Below, in pieces: positions 26,501 through 38,519 of a stretch of DNA of 64,000 bases (positions within the stretch are counted from its first letter, which is position 1; each line of letters begins with the position of its first letter). Made by a program: the position numbers and the translations under genes. This DNA is from Platycnemis pennipes (lineage: Eukaryota; Arthropoda; Insecta; Odonata; Platycnemididae): positions 51,068,609 through 51,132,608 of the forward strand of contig OW121854.1 in NCBI GenBank assembly GCA_933228895.1, written 5' to 3'. Below the pieces are notes generated by a model, which made no database searches, had not been told where the DNA came from, and worked only from the letters and a program-made list of their open reading frames with translations.

Positions 26501-26610
26501 TCCCGGGAAGGAGAGGCTGCTTCGCACTCTTACGAAATCCCTCTCACCTCCGTGAGTAGATGTGTATCAGTCGCTCTTAGGAATCTCAGGTAGGCCGGCG
26601 AGGTTAGTTG
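23561..26610. other. Non-coding DNA
   Basis: About 3 kb without a supportable exon. Composition is mixed, with a purine-rich patch at about 24490-24720. Nothing repetitive is recognised until the LINE end at 26616. Confidence 0.45.
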
Positions 26611-26615
26611 TTGTT

Positions 26616-27089
26616 CATCATCATCATCATCATCATGGGTCAACAATCCTAGGATTGGTTTGACGCAGTCCTCCACTCGATTCTTCTCTCGGCCAACCTC
26701 TTTATATTAACGTAGTTCCTTTCTTTCACGTATTTTACGGCCTGTTCTATATGAGTCATACGAGGCCTGCCTTTTCCATTCTTCCCGTTCACTTTTCCTT
26801 CGACGATTGCCTTCATCAGGCCATCGTGTCTTAAGATATGGCCGATTAGGTTGTTCCGTCTTCTTTTTATAGTTTTCAGAAGACTTCTCTTTTCTCCCAC
26901 TCTTCTTAGGACTACTTCATTTGTCACTCGGTCGATCCATTTTATCTTCATCGTTTTTCGGTAGCACCATATTTCGAATTCTTCCACCCTTTTCTTTTCC
27001 GCTGCTGTCATCGTCCATGCCTCACTGCCGAAAGTAAACATGCTCCAGATATACGTTCTGATGAATTTTAATAGCTGTAGTTGCAAACG
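26616..27089 (-). mobile_element. 5'-truncated RTE-like LINE, C-terminal end of the reverse transcriptase ORF
   Basis: On the minus strand 145 codons are open (27086 to the stop at 26649) and encode the C-terminal tail of an endonuclease/reverse transcriptase of the RTE-like type. Diagnostic pieces are FIRTYIWSM, GSEAWTM, RVEEFEIWCYRKTMKIKW, RRNNLIGHILRHDG and GKGRPRMTHIEQ, familiar from arthropod LINE polyproteins. The stop is followed by a very short 3' untranslated part and then seven ATG/CAT triplets at 26616-26636, the kind of microsatellite tail on which RTE elements end. The 5' break at about 27089 is a typical target-primed truncation. With no catalytic domain it cannot move by itself, but its open frame suggests a fairly recent insertion. 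Confidence 0.85.
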
Positions 27090-28400
27090 TTAAATGCATG
27101 GTGATCCAACTGCTAAGGTTATTCGTTACAGTGTTGTCTACATTCAATTCTATGTCGAACACAGCGTCCCCGCCGTGGGAGAAATTCGGATTCATGGCCC
27201 TAAGGACGTTGGGCGAGCACGGCACTGACCAGGGTCATTGCTCAGAAAAGACTGGAAATTATCACGCCTGAAAATGTCGAGGTTTTTCGTGACCGAGCTT
27301 CAACAAGGGACAATTTTTCAGTGCTTCAATCTGGATTTTTCGAGGCGCTGACGTCAAAATTACATCACCACCGAAGTTCGGCGATGTCGAGACTTAGCTG
27401 AATAAGGCCCCTTGTTTCAGCGGCCGGCACTGACAATGCTCCTGCATCACTCGCACCCCTAACACCCTCCAAGGTGTGTTTCCACTATCTCTGTCCCTTG
27501 CCCAGTTCATCCCGAGCCGGAGGTAATCGGAGCACGGAGGGAGTGGACTCCCGTACAGTTTATTCTTCCACGCCATCGCGAAACAATCGCGGTTGAATTG
27601 CGTAATCCGAACAAAAACCCGAGCGAAGGAGCCAATTGCACTCCAAGCGACGTAAATGGCGTTGATAACTGTCTGCGCCTACCCTTGGACGCGATTGTCC
27701 CGGTGGTCCCCTCGGAACGCTTTAGGACACGAGCTCGACGTTTCTTTTCATTATTCTATTGTTGCATTTTTTTTTCTTCGCTGCTCTTCCTCTAATAAGG
27801 CCTTCTCGTTCAGCAACCCGTAGAATATCACCGCGTTGTTTTCCTAATGTTTTTCTTGCCGTCTCTTATCCACCCGCCCACTATCTCCTTGTCTTTAAAC
27901 GAAAGCGTACTTCTTTTGTTCCTTACCCCAACTTCAAGCCCTCCCGTATTAAGACCCTCGTTATTAATTCAATCTCTCAAGGATGCTATTCCTCCTTAAA
28001 AAAACTCGCGGAACATCATGAGTTCCTTCGCCTCTCGCATCACAATGGTGGTGTCCGCCATCGAGTTAAACCTGGATAAGTCATGAAATATGGATTTTAT
28101 GTGGTCTCTTGGGAAATTTTTCTGTCTCAGTTTGATGTAGTAGTTGCCATTAGTGGGAGGTGTTCAACAGCTTTATATCATTTGCGCTTTTAAATATAAA
28201 AAATCTGATGGGTTCAGGACCTTTGGAACCCCTTATGGCACTCGGGTAGAAATCGAATGCCCGATGACTAACGTCTGCCACTGCTGAGATCCGTACTCAA
28301 ACGTTTATGAAGAGAACGATCTCTTGGAAACATTACTCACTGTTTTAAAAAGCCCCTGTTCGCGCCAATCTAAGGTCAAGATTCATCAGAACTTAATCAA
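27090..28400. other. Non-coding DNA between LINE copies
   Basis: This stretch separates two same-orientation LINE ends. It includes a moderately GC-rich part (27420-27720) whose frames show no domain. The bases directly right of 27090 do not continue the reverse transcriptase, confirming truncation there. Confidence 0.45.
28240..28290 (-). mobile_element. tRNA-like SINE relic (weak)
   Basis: On the minus strand cagcagtggcagacg (28272-28286) resembles an A box, and gggcattcgatttc about 10 bases beyond it resembles a B box. The spacing is shorter than in a normal tRNA, so this is a decayed or deleted copy at best. Confidence 0.22.
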
Positions 28401-28402
28401 TT

Positions 28403-28540
28403 CATGATGATGTCATCATCGTCATCAATCAACAATCCTTAGTTCGCCGCTCTCCACTGCTTCCGTATTCCTTAATCCTTGGACGCAGCTCTCCTCTCGA
28501 TTCTCCTGTCACTTCATCTCTTCGTATGTACGTAGTTGTC
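28403..28540 (-). mobile_element. Decayed 3' end of the same RTE-like LINE
   Basis: A degenerate catgatgatg/catcatcgtcatc tract is followed by caatcaacaatcctta, then cgcagctctcc, ctcgattct and cgtagtt in the same order and spacing as the 3' end of the copy at 26616. It has diverged and contains an insertion after the first 40 bases. No reading frame survives. Confidence 0.6.
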
Positions 28541-28814
28541 ATGGAATGAGCTTATTTTATGTGAGAACATAATTTGTTTGGTGGCTATTGAATTTTTTCA
28601 TGACCAGACTGCAAGCATCTGAGAGATGCTGCATGTGCAGGGTTTTTGAAAGAGATGATTTTGAGATCTGCGTAGATCTGACTGAAGTGCTGTATAAAAA
28701 TTAATTTCATGACATTGAAATGAATAACGATATATTTAGCAAGGGACATTTTTAAACAAAAGAAAGGTATGAGCGCTTAATAAGTCAATAGTGGCATAAG
28801 TAGGTAGTAGAACT

Positions 28815-29145
28815 CGTCATAATCATCAAGAGTCATCGCTCTTAAGATAAGATTAATTTCATTCAGTTCTCAGTTCTTCTGTCGGCTAACCTATTCATAT
28901 TTACGTAGTTTTTTCCCTTTTACATCCCGTAACTACGTACTCTCGCACGAGGTCTAACTTTGCAATTCTTCTCTATCACTTATTCCTCCATTACCATCTT
29001 CAATAGACAATCATGTCTCGAAATATGATCAATTATTTCTTCGCGTCTTCATTTTAAAGATGCCAGCTGACCTCTTTTCTCCAACTCGTTCTAAAGTTGC
29101 TTCTTTTGTCACTTATTCGATCCATTTTAGCATCGTAATACGCCT
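28815..29145 (-). mobile_element. Second decayed copy of the RTE-like LINE end
   Basis: Shares with the copy at 26616 the blocks tcggctaacctattcat, acgtagtt, ttcttctctatcac-like and tcgatccattttag in the same order, through the coding part corresponding to the motifs RKTMKIKWIDRV. Many substitutions and indels remove the frame. It lies in the same orientation as its two neighbours, 275 bases beyond the second copy. Confidence 0.6.
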
Positions 29146-29199
29146 AGAAATTGTGTATTTAATTTGACCTGACCGTTCTGAAAAACAGGTGGAAAGAGA

Positions 29200-29760
29200 A
29201 CATTTCAGAAAGTGGTGGACATGCTTTTTCATCTCAGTCCATCCATCCCTTTGTCCCTCTCGTCCCGAACTCGTCTTGTGATCAGAAGAGGGCATCCCGA
29301 ACATCTCACGCCATTCAGGGCATCTCGTCATCTCATGCCGAGAATTTTTTGCCGCATCCAACGGCGCGGCGTTCTCGTCTGATTAAACGCGTACCTCTAC
29401 TCACAGTCCAGTCGCCGCAACTCTAAATGTGTGTATTTTTTTTTTTTTGCCAGCCCCGAACTCTCCCGACCCTTTTTTCCGAGCCGAGCGACGCGTCTCT
29501 CGACTCGGTTCGTCGCGACGTGTCGCTGTTACATTTTGTTTTTTTCCGTGGTGCAAAAAAAAATCTATAGTCTTTTTTTCGTGCGCGCTTGGTTGATTTT
29601 TCCCCACTCCCGCCGTAGTAGTGCATCGGAATAGAAGTGGCGCATAGTGACTTCATTATACGGGATCGGGGACGGGCGTCCTGGGTCAGATGGTATCGAC
29701 GTATTTCGTTCACGCGATTTGGGTTGTTTTAAGGTAGCGGAAGTTTCCGCCTTTCAGGAA
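29200..29760. other. CpG-rich block
   Basis: GC-rich sequence with many CpG, for example cgagcgacgcgtctctcgac near 29480, mixed with T runs at 29430-29448 and A/T runs near 29555. Frames on both strands are Arg/Lys- or Phe-rich and overlap, so no gene is called. It could be promoter-like. Confidence 0.4.
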
Positions 29761-31640
29761 GAGGTTACACTGTGTTTTCGTTTGAGATAAAATAATAAGT
29801 TTTCATGTTGAGAAAGCATGGGAGGTGTGTCCTTTGAAGTTGCTTTGAAGTCTTATGCCATACATGCCCTCTTCAAGTCCGGCATTCGTATCTCGGAGCG
29901 GGACATTAAACAGTCGCCCACGTGATTCGATAATCGCATGGAATCGGAGTGACACTGGAGTTTAAAAGCGATTACCGCGCTGTCTCTCGACCAATGATAA
30001 TTCGTTTATTTGGCGGGTGTAGGAGAGGGGAATGTCATGGATGCAAATGAGAGTAGTCAATCAATTGTGTCCCGGCAATTGAATCAATACGTTAATTCAT
30101 CAAATATTCACGTATTCGATGACTTTTTAAATGCGTACATGATACTTGCTGTTTTTTTAATATTCCCTAATATTTTTTCGTTGCCTGAAATGTCTTTTAT
30201 CCTTTTGATGGTGAAAGGAGATTAAAGCGTATCCGAATTATTAATGCCGGAGTATTTAAATTTTTATCCTTACTAAAATGTTCATAGATTGTTACATTTT
30301 ATTCATAAAATAAGGATAATTCAAGTTCTTGCACTGTTTGTAATTAGATGAAATGATATAATATCCATTTTTAAATAAGCCAGATTATGCTGTATTTTTA
30401 ATCATACTCAAATAATATTATATGTTTGTGTAAACATCTATGCGTAGCGAATGTCACATGCTTTATTGCGGAAAATGCTAGATGCTGGTGTTATTGTTCG
30501 GTTGTGTACGGCTATCATTTTGATGCTTTTTCTAAAGTTATTTTTATCCTCGATGATATGGAGGAGATGAGTGGAGAAATGGATAATGGCGAAAAGTTAG
30601 TTCAAAAGGTTCACTCGCAAATTTAAAAACCACCCGCCCTAGTTAATTTGCTGTCGTTGTGTAAGTTAACGTTCGTATCTGCCCTACCTGTTCCCTGATT
30701 ACTCTACACCTCCTCTACTTGGATGGAATTCCTTAATCCAGGTCGAGGCCCTTGTCGTAGCCCTCCAAGCCGTACTGAATCCGGATTATAATTATGCTTT
30801 GTGCTACTCAATGTAAAATAAGCCCGATTTTGATAACAAGCTTGCTGCGATCGCGATCCACGTTCGCGTTACGTGGTACCTACCTCTCAATATGTGCGAG
30901 TACCTATGTCTGTGAGGTGAACCGCCTAATTAGATGGAGGAAAATGAGGAGATATTGCTATAAAACCCTCCCGTTTTCTTTATTTCTATGAATTTTCTCC
31001 CAAAAATCTGGCGTGAGAGATGAAAGCGTAGAGGTAAGGATATTTTTTCTCCGTCGCCCGTTCTAGTCTCGCTGCAGTCGAGATTCAAGGGATATCCTAG
31101 TAGGCTCTTTACACACGAGAGCGTACACCAAAAGGGTGTCTTGGTACGCTACCTCGCTGTTTGACTACTTCCGTCTTAGCTTTATGACCTGATTTAATCG
31201 TAGAGAATGTGATTTCCTCTTCTCCTTATCACTCCCTCATCCCCGCGAGGTCTGAGCAAGGGCTGCCTGCGTCTGCCCACAGGTCTTAGTGGTCATGGAA
31301 GCTAATCTTTGCCTGGTAGCAATGGAAAAGTATATTAGGGTACAGGGGAAGGAGCTCCTACATTGTTCATACGGTCCCTAGTTCACTCGAGAAATATTTT
31401 CTTGACATATCCTCCTTATGTGTATGAGTAACTCGCACCAAATTGATTTATTTCTTTCAATAATTAATGGATAATATTTATTTATTAAACTCGCTAAAGA
31501 GCAACGAGAGCATTAAAAGTCGATCCTCAATTAACGCGGAAATTGCTATGAATCTGTTTGCATTGAAATTGGCTGTCATGGGGAAATCATTGAAATGTTG
31601 TCGAAATTGATAAGTTAGATTCTCCGGCTACATGAATAGT
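29761..31640. other. AT-rich non-coding DNA
   Basis: No supportable gene or repeat. Short + strand frames at 30010-30225 and 30426-30626 lack recognisable domains. Confidence 0.45.
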
Positions 31641-32230
31641 GTTTGTCGGTCTGCTTCACGCCGATTCGCAAATGTTTGTGTTCGCAACCAACTTCCCATT
31701 CTCACGTCCGCCTAAGCTGCTGGGGCTGCCATTCCATCTAAGTGACTTCCGGCCAGCCATGGCCCTCGCCTTAGATCTTGAGCCATTCCTCCAGCTTTCC
31801 TTCGCGTTTCCTCCGTGTTGACCGAGCTTTTCTTACATCCGCGTTTCACCGAGGATCTCTCGTCCTCCCTCCAGTATTTTTCCGCGTTTCCCCCTTTCCT
31901 CGATGCGGAAAGGGAAAGCCTCTCGCATCTTTTCCTAAATGTGCTGTTCCCGCGCGATTCCATCACGTCCCCGTCTTTTTCTCCTCCGCCTTTTTATCTC
32001 CTCCGCGTCCTCTTCCCGCCCTTCTTCCGAACCCTCTTCTTCCCGCTCGCCCGTTTCCTTCAAATTGTATCATCCCTCTCCGTATTCATCCGCTTTTTCT
32101 CCTCAAATCGACCGACAATCCCCGTATACAGATGTGCCGAGACGCAGTTGCGTGGAAAACGATTTGGATCCCACCCAAGTCCCCCCCCCCCCCCCCCTAA
32201 TCCCCTCTACTCGATCCTCTCCCGATAGTA
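31641..32230. other. Pyrimidine-rich island with C17 run
   Basis: The + strand is dominated by C and T for more than 400 bases and ends in a run of seventeen C (32181-32197). All three + frames are open for over 100 codons at the same place, which is a composition effect. A triplex-forming mirror tract is plausible. Confidence 0.55.
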
Positions 32231-33735
32231 GTATGTACTATATGAGTTTAGAGAGGTGCTTCGACAGGTCATACTGCAGCATCGTTTGCTTAACATCGCA
32301 ACGACTGTGAAATGGATATCAGTTCTCTACCAAAATCCCAGTCATCGTTTAACGTTTTCGCATTTGAGTACGCATTAATGTTTTCATATATTTTATCTAC
32401 AAAATGAGTTAATTCTTTGCTTCTTCAGAAGGGATATAATTTGTTTGAAAACTTGAGGCATCATGCTTTTCCACTGAGTTGTCGCCTCACATTTACTCTG
32501 GTCGATGTGAAGAACGGAGACTAGAATATGTATAGTAGTTACCTATTCAGTCCGCAAATGTTAATCCTCTTTTCGTGTATGTTGCGACGTTGTTATGGAG
32601 AGGGGAAAGGGATTAATATTTTCCTCCGCGATATCCGTGGAGATCTTAATTTCGCCCTCGGCCCCCCTCCCTCTTTCTCTCTCGAGATAAATGGAGTATG
32701 TAGCCCTTTCTTCCTCCTTCCCTACCTCCCCACTCTATCCGTCGCTCACGCCTCTTCCCTTAACTCATTTTTTTTACTCCCAAAAGCTTTCCTTCATTCC
32801 GCGACAGATGGGTTTGATAAACTCAATCGCTGTTGGTCGTCGAGTCTTAAGATTCTCTGGGTGGATCTCAATAGGAAATGTGGCCAGAAGATTTTTTTTC
32901 CGGATCCGGGGAAAACCTTTTAAGAGGATGAGTCCTCGAAATAATTATTCTCGTCGGGGTGGAATGAATACAGGGGGAAGGAAACTCGTGGCCTTAAACT
33001 CAATGAGTGGGAGTCAAATGCTTTTTCGCGAAAATATAATCCGTCGGCATTGAAAGAGCTCTGCCTTTGAAGAGGGAAATAATTTGGATATTTAATTTTA
33101 ATCAGTCCTCTTGGAATGCTTTGAAAGATGTTAGTACATAACATTATATACCGGATAATCATGGTCGGGAAACCTCATTCTCTTGAAATTTCATTTTCTG
33201 AATACATTTTTGGTCGCTGAAATAAATATATTCATTACTTCTTTTTTTGATTCCTTCTTTCTTTACAACCTGGTCCGCCCGCATTTCATGGTGCACTCCA
33301 TCTAGAGATTTTTCATAACCTTTGATATTTACTCACACCCCCTCGACGCAAAAGTTTCTTCATGAAACTCCTCCAAAGAATAGGGGCCGAAAGAAAGGAC
33401 TCGGCAAACAGAATCGGAGAGTTTCATTCCGGAAGGTCTCCCTTTTCATGAAAAAATTAAGCCACCTTTCTCCAATTCTACTCCAGTTGGCATGGAGTGG
33501 AAGAAATAATTTTCAACTGAACCGTAGGTGACTCTTTACCGTCTCGGGAATCTAAACTTAATATTCACCGTCGTCGTTGTAACAAGGATCATTTGCACGT
33601 ACATAGTTTTTATTCGAAGGAGGTGACTTACAGCTCAGGTCATTGGCGCCAATTTGGTTAACTGACTGGGAAGTGGTAGGAACCTTTGAGGAGCGAAAAA
33701 AGGATGGAAAGGAACCCGACTTCGACACTAGGCTA
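32231..33735. other. Non-coding DNA
   Basis: Mixed composition. A 131-codon frame at 32528-32923 spans a C/T-rich patch (32660-32770) and has no domain that I recognise. Nothing else is supported. Confidence 0.4.
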
Positions 33736-33739
33736 CTAA

Positions 33740-33935
33740 TTATGAAGGTCACGAAGAGGTCCGCGGTTTAACATCCCTTCATACGGACGGAGTACCGAGT
33801 TTGAGGTGATCTCCAAAAAGCAACAGTGGGGGCCGGTAGACCAATGAAAAATCCCCTCTACCGCCGGTATTCGAACCCTGACTCTCGGAAGAGAATTCCA
33901 GTACTGTATCCATCTCACCGGACCGATTCCCCTGA
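33740..33935 (-). mobile_element. tRNA-derived SINE
   Basis: Read on the minus strand, gtccggtgagatggatacag is followed by gagagtcagggttcgaatac, an A-box/B-box pair with about tRNA spacing (B box near 33866-33880). A body of about 120 bases follows and ends with gatgttaaaccgcggacct, a block resembling the conserved tail region of arthropod SINEs. Decayed base pairs exclude a functional tRNA. A 233-codon open frame on this strand runs through the SINE and is not evidence for a gene. Confidence 0.6.
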
Positions 33936-34059
33936 AATAATTTGTTTTTTTTCCCTCCACTTTAACGAAATGCAATTTGTGAATCTCGAGCATTTTAACA
34001 CCGCGCGAGAAAGTAAGTGCGAGCACGTATGTATGTTTTTCTCGCGATCCTAAAATATT

Positions 34060-34700
34060 TAAGCGGTCCATTCCGGGGGTGGGCGACCGGGCGTTCAAAT
34101 GCGTGGCGGGTAATGCGGCGAGCATAATTCCCGCCTCGATCGAGCGTGCGGCGGCGAAGGAGAAAAATCGGCATCTTATGTACGGTGGTGGCGACGATGA
34201 CTGCCCTTCACTTCCTCCCCGGCCGGGGCAACGGCGGTGCTCGACGGTAACCCCATCCTGTATGTGCCCATGCCCCCTGACCTCGTCCATGTACGCTCCC
34301 TTTCCCTCCGCTCTGATGGCCTCGGATTCGAGGGGGCGGAATGGTCTCAATTTCGTCCCTCGGAGGGAAGGGAAGGGCGAGGCAGTTTGCTTGCCAACTC
34401 GTACTTCCAACGGGCACCCCCTTCCATTAACCCCCATCCTACCCCGAGCTGAGAGTCCTCATTTGGATTTCAGCAACTCGGCGGAAATTCACCCCGAAGT
34501 CGCATGGGGAAGGTCCACAGTACGCTGTGGAGTTCGTGTCAACCGCGACCACTTACTGTTGTCCCCCTCCCTACCCTACCCCTGCCTCCCTCCTCCCCTC
34601 CACGCGACTTCGCGTGGCAGTTACCTCGGCCTAGCTCGTTCCCCCGAGCGTGAAATTTGTGAATGTGCAGCCTCCCAACCGTTGTCGTATTGAAATTCCC
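34060..34700. other. GC-rich island with long low-complexity frames
   Basis: CpG-rich block in which a 204-codon + frame (34079-34693) and a minus frame (33736-34437) overlap antiparallel. Both are Pro/Ser/Arg/Gly-rich and neither shows a domain. Long frames on both strands at one place fit high GC rather than coding. A promoter or first exon cannot be excluded. Confidence 0.45.
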
Positions 34701-36000
34701 AAGTTTTACTCCATCATATCCCACAGAGTCCCGTGCCTCGTGGTTTAACTTAATGGTTATATGGAGGAGCGTAAAGCGAGTCCCAGTCCATCCAGCGAAT
34801 GACATCCTTCTCGAAAGTCCCCTGATGAAGTTTATTCAGGATGCTGTGTAACAAAGTAACCGACCTAGAGTCATTAGCCCGCGCTGCTGTAATAGGCGAA
34901 AGTCTTGAGTGTTTCTCGACGAAAGGTTACTTGCGCTATGCAATCGTGCATCTTTTTGGTAAGATTGGAAAACTTGCGAGCATCTGAGGAAAAAATACAC
35001 GAAATTGGCGAAATGTGAATCAAATGATTATTACATTCAACTTTCGTGGTCCCTGATTATTACATGTAATTTTCTTCTATGTCATCGTCGCCCTATATTT
35101 TTTTTTCGATGAAGTTACCGAACATCTCTTCGGCAGTGTGCCACAGTAAGGAAGCTTTTTGATGATTCTTCTTTAAATGTTAAAATGCTACACGTTAAAT
35201 CTTAGCTGTTAATATATTTTAGTGTGTTTCGGATTGAAGTCCACTTGTAAGATTGTTTTGGTAAGGAGTTTGTGATAGTCTGTAGCGGGGTCGCATTCGT
35301 GAATAAAAAATGAGTTTTTTTTAAATGGAAATCTATATTCCCCACATGCCTATCGGACTATCCATGAATTGTATTATCTTATTGAGCTCTTTGCCTCTGA
35401 AGTTGTGCCGGTCGCGGTAGCCAGGTCGATGACGCGCCCACGCAGCCACGCAAAGGTCGTAGATATCAAATCCCCTCAGGCATGTCTCATGGATGGTGTG
35501 ATATAACCTTAGCCGTGGAGCACCTGATAACCAAAACCTACAACTCTAAAGTTCTGCATCTCCACTACTATACACCCTATTTTATCCATTACCCTCCTTT
35601 TGATTTTGCATTTATTTCGTTGTAGAATTTTTTCGTGAGTCTTGAAGTTGAAGACTGGAATTATGTGGTCATCCTGTATTTAAATCATCCACCAATCAAA
35701 CCTTGACCGATCGATCCCGTCATTACTTGTCGGCGTTGGATGAAAGCGCAATAACTGAAGTGTGTGTTGAGAACGCGGAACGAAAATCCCTTCGCCTCTC
35801 CGGAGCACACACAGCGTCAGGCGGGCACCTGAATCGGAGGCCTGTACATCCCAGGTGCTCGTTCTCGAGTGAATAGTGCGTTTACCGACCGTTCGTTCCG
35901 CTCGTCATGGTTTGCCGGAGAGATATGGTCCCTCGCCCAAAGTAGTGAACGCCCTTTGTTCCTTTTAATGCCGCCCGAGACCAGGGACACTTATAACTCT
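34701..36000. other. Non-coding DNA
   Basis: AT-rich to about 35700, then rising in GC toward the next island. The only structured element I see is the tRNA-like piece at 35411-35480. Confidence 0.4.
35411..35480 (+). mobile_element. tRNA-like SINE head (candidate)
   Basis: ggtagccagg (35416-35425) matches an A box and gatatcaaatcccc (35462-35475) is close to a B box, about 36 bases apart. No acceptor stem closes the structure, so a SINE relic is likelier than a tRNA gene. Confidence 0.4.
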
Positions 36001-36720
36001 GCTCGAGGCATATGCGGAAGTGGGGACGGGGTTGATTTTTGTTTGGCCGTTCCAACCGCCCGGAACGTCCCTTCGTCTCCCGACTAGCGCCGCTGGAAAA
36101 ACCCGCATGCTACTCGAATCTCCACCCTCTCTTTTAATCTCCCATTCCCCGTCCTCATATCCTTTTTTCTCCATCCCTAGGGATGCCCTTGTCGCCTCTA
36201 ACTCTTCCCCTCTCACGGACCTTCCCTCCGAGGGTCCTCCCACTCTCCTTAAGGATCCCCTCCTCCCGTTCTGTCCTTCCCCTCGGCCGATCTCACAATA
36301 TTTCTCCGTCTCTGACCTCCCATCCGGTCCACCTCCCCGGCCACCTCATCCTTTCCCTCCGAGATCCCACGGGACTCCCTCATCTCCTTACCATCCCCTT
36401 GTCCCAAACCCCCCGATTCCTCCCCATCGTCCTCTTAATCGTCCGTTTTAACTCTTTTTTTTCCGCCCTTCCCAAGATTCACGTGCCTAATATGGCGGAG
36501 AATGAAAAGGGTGAGGAGGTTGGGGACTGGAGCGGAGGTAGATAAGGGAAAGTAGAAAGGGATCTTATTTCTATTCCCGTCCGGGGCTTAGGTTTTCCCA
36601 TATCGCCGTGCCAGAACGTTTGCCTAGTCTGCTTCCCATCTCTTCCTGTCTCTGGCCGCCCTCTCGTTTTCATTCCGATTGGGAGAGTCCGTGGGTTGCG
36701 GCGGGCGGGCGGATGAGGAT
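36001..36720. other. Long pyrimidine-rich island
   Basis: From about 36085 to 36475 the + strand is nearly all C and T, one of the longest such tracts in the window. The open frames are Pro/Ser/Leu-rich and overlap. It could form triplex DNA, or R-loops if transcribed toward the left. Confidence 0.5.
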
Positions 36721-37964
36721 TTTCGTCAGTGGGGAGTTTTATTTCGCTGCGTTGCGTTTTTTTTTCTTCTCTTCCCTTGTGTTTGGGAAGTTCGTCCCCG
36801 ATGGCAGTGACGTCGAAATGGCGGAGTGTCCCCTTTTGAAAGTTTGGGAGTTAATATTCATGGGTTTTCCCGGTTGGAATGGATGCCCCAGCGGATTACC
36901 AATTTTCGGTCCTGCTCGCATCATATTTGTTATTTATGGGGTCTCATTTTGCTGAAAATTTGACTCTACAATTTTTTTAAAATTGTCATTTTCGTTAAAT
37001 TCACATGCTCGAATTTATTTCGTTTCTTTCAGTAAGTTTCGGAATGTAGTATGTAGTAATAAAGCAAGCCCCCTGCGAATACCTATTCGGCAAGTACAAT
37101 ACTCCAAGGGATTTATTGTCTGGCTTCATCTGGGGACAATAAAGGGCATACTTACTTTTCAACCAAGTCCTTAATTGTACCGCCGACTTTTGAAAAGGCC
37201 ATTTTCGTATTAGCCTCAGAAGGCAGAAAAATTGCAGCCCACACATAGTGAGTGTATAACAACGTTCTTGTCGTAAAAGAATTTGTTCTTGTTGTCTCAG
37301 GAGGCTTTATAAGTTCAAACTGCGATAGAATTCAGGGAATAAGGTTATTTCCTAATGGGAAATTGCTGTTCAGGCGCAATATTATTTTTTCAGCAATCAA
37401 ATCAATTTTTTATCATAGTTATTAATTTTTCATCTGAACGCGCTGTCAGATTATATGATGTATATTATCCCGTTTGGCCTTAATAGCGTGAAATGATGCT
37501 ATCAACCACAATTATCATTGGTTTTGGTCTCCTCTTTGCAGGATTTTCCTGCGTCTTCTGAAATATATCCGTGTTATAAGATAACCTGATAAATAACGCA
37601 GTGCCCAGCAACTTATGAAAACTAGGTTTGCAATAATGTCGACCTGAAAAAAACCTTGATTCAACCGAGTAACCGAGAACTTAGAAATTAGAAGAAAGTA
37701 AATTTCGTTTTCCTTCCCACGGGCGAAACAGTGTTTTTCTTAAACGTGTCCTTTGCTTCGGAATTGATATTTTCTGTTAGTCTTGTGTCAAGTTGTAGTT
37801 TTCCTTTGTTGCTGATCTACTTGGAAGGGGCTTCAGCGTAGATCTGGGAAAGTGTAATTTCCTGAATCCCATTTGAGAAATCAGTATTTCACTTATTTGC
37901 CCCAAGAGAACTCAGTTACGTGTACTGGAGATTCGAAAAAAAAAGTTGCATTCGTGTATGAATA

Positions 37965-38060
37965 TGTTTCAAATCGGGAAAATATATGCTAAATTCCAAA
38001 ACACTTGGACATTTTGTTCGTAAAGTTTATCACGATAAAATTTAAATTTCTCTCAAAACC
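37965..38060 (+). repeat. Diverged direct repeat, copy 1
   Basis: This segment aligns to 38425-38519, sharing tgtttca, ttggac, gtaaagttt and aaatttctct in order at near-constant spacing. Identity is roughly 70% by eye. It may be an old local duplication or two copies of an unrecognised element. Confidence 0.55.
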
Positions 38061-38424
38061 GTATAAATAACTGATCACCGAATGAAGTGTGTCTGTACTT
38101 GTGTGTTTGAAGTTCATGAGATTCCATTCATGCTAAATGTGTATTTTTAAAGTAACTATTAGTATTTGTTGACAAGAAAAAACTATCCATATATTTTGTC
38201 AAAATGGCGAGTTTTTTTGGACCTTGGATAAATGATTATACGGGAAAATGTTATCGTAAACACTCATTCTCGTGCGTTTATACCTTATTTGCTTCTGTAA
38301 ATTTAGGGCAGATATTGCGACAACCATCATGGTGTTCGTTTCAAGTATGATGACAGATTTTTCGACGTTAATGAGTTAAAGCCTGATCATCTCTGAGGCA
38401 CCACAGAATGCCTCGATTGTAATC

Positions 38425-38519
38425 TGTTTCAGATGGGGAATAAATGCATTAAAATACTAAAAAGGTTGGACGCTTTATGCGTAAAGTTTGTCAAAATAAA
38501 ATTCAAATTTCTCTAAAAT
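38425..38519 (+). repeat. Diverged direct repeat, copy 2
   Basis: Partner of 37965-38060 in the same orientation, 460 bases away. Homology fades on both sides of the block, so the repeat unit appears close to 95 bases. Confidence 0.55.

Noticed and set aside
31778..32310. Three overlapping proline/serine-rich frames of over 120 codons
   Set aside because: All three + frames open at once is the mark of a pyrimidine tract lacking purine-rich stops, not of coding.
33736..34437. 233-codon open frame on the minus strand
   Set aside because: It crosses a tRNA-derived SINE and a GC-rich island, has no domain and is antiparallel to another long frame.
34079..34693. 204-codon open frame on the + strand
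   Set aside because: Pro/Ser/Arg-rich product of a CpG-rich island with no recognisable domain or splice context.
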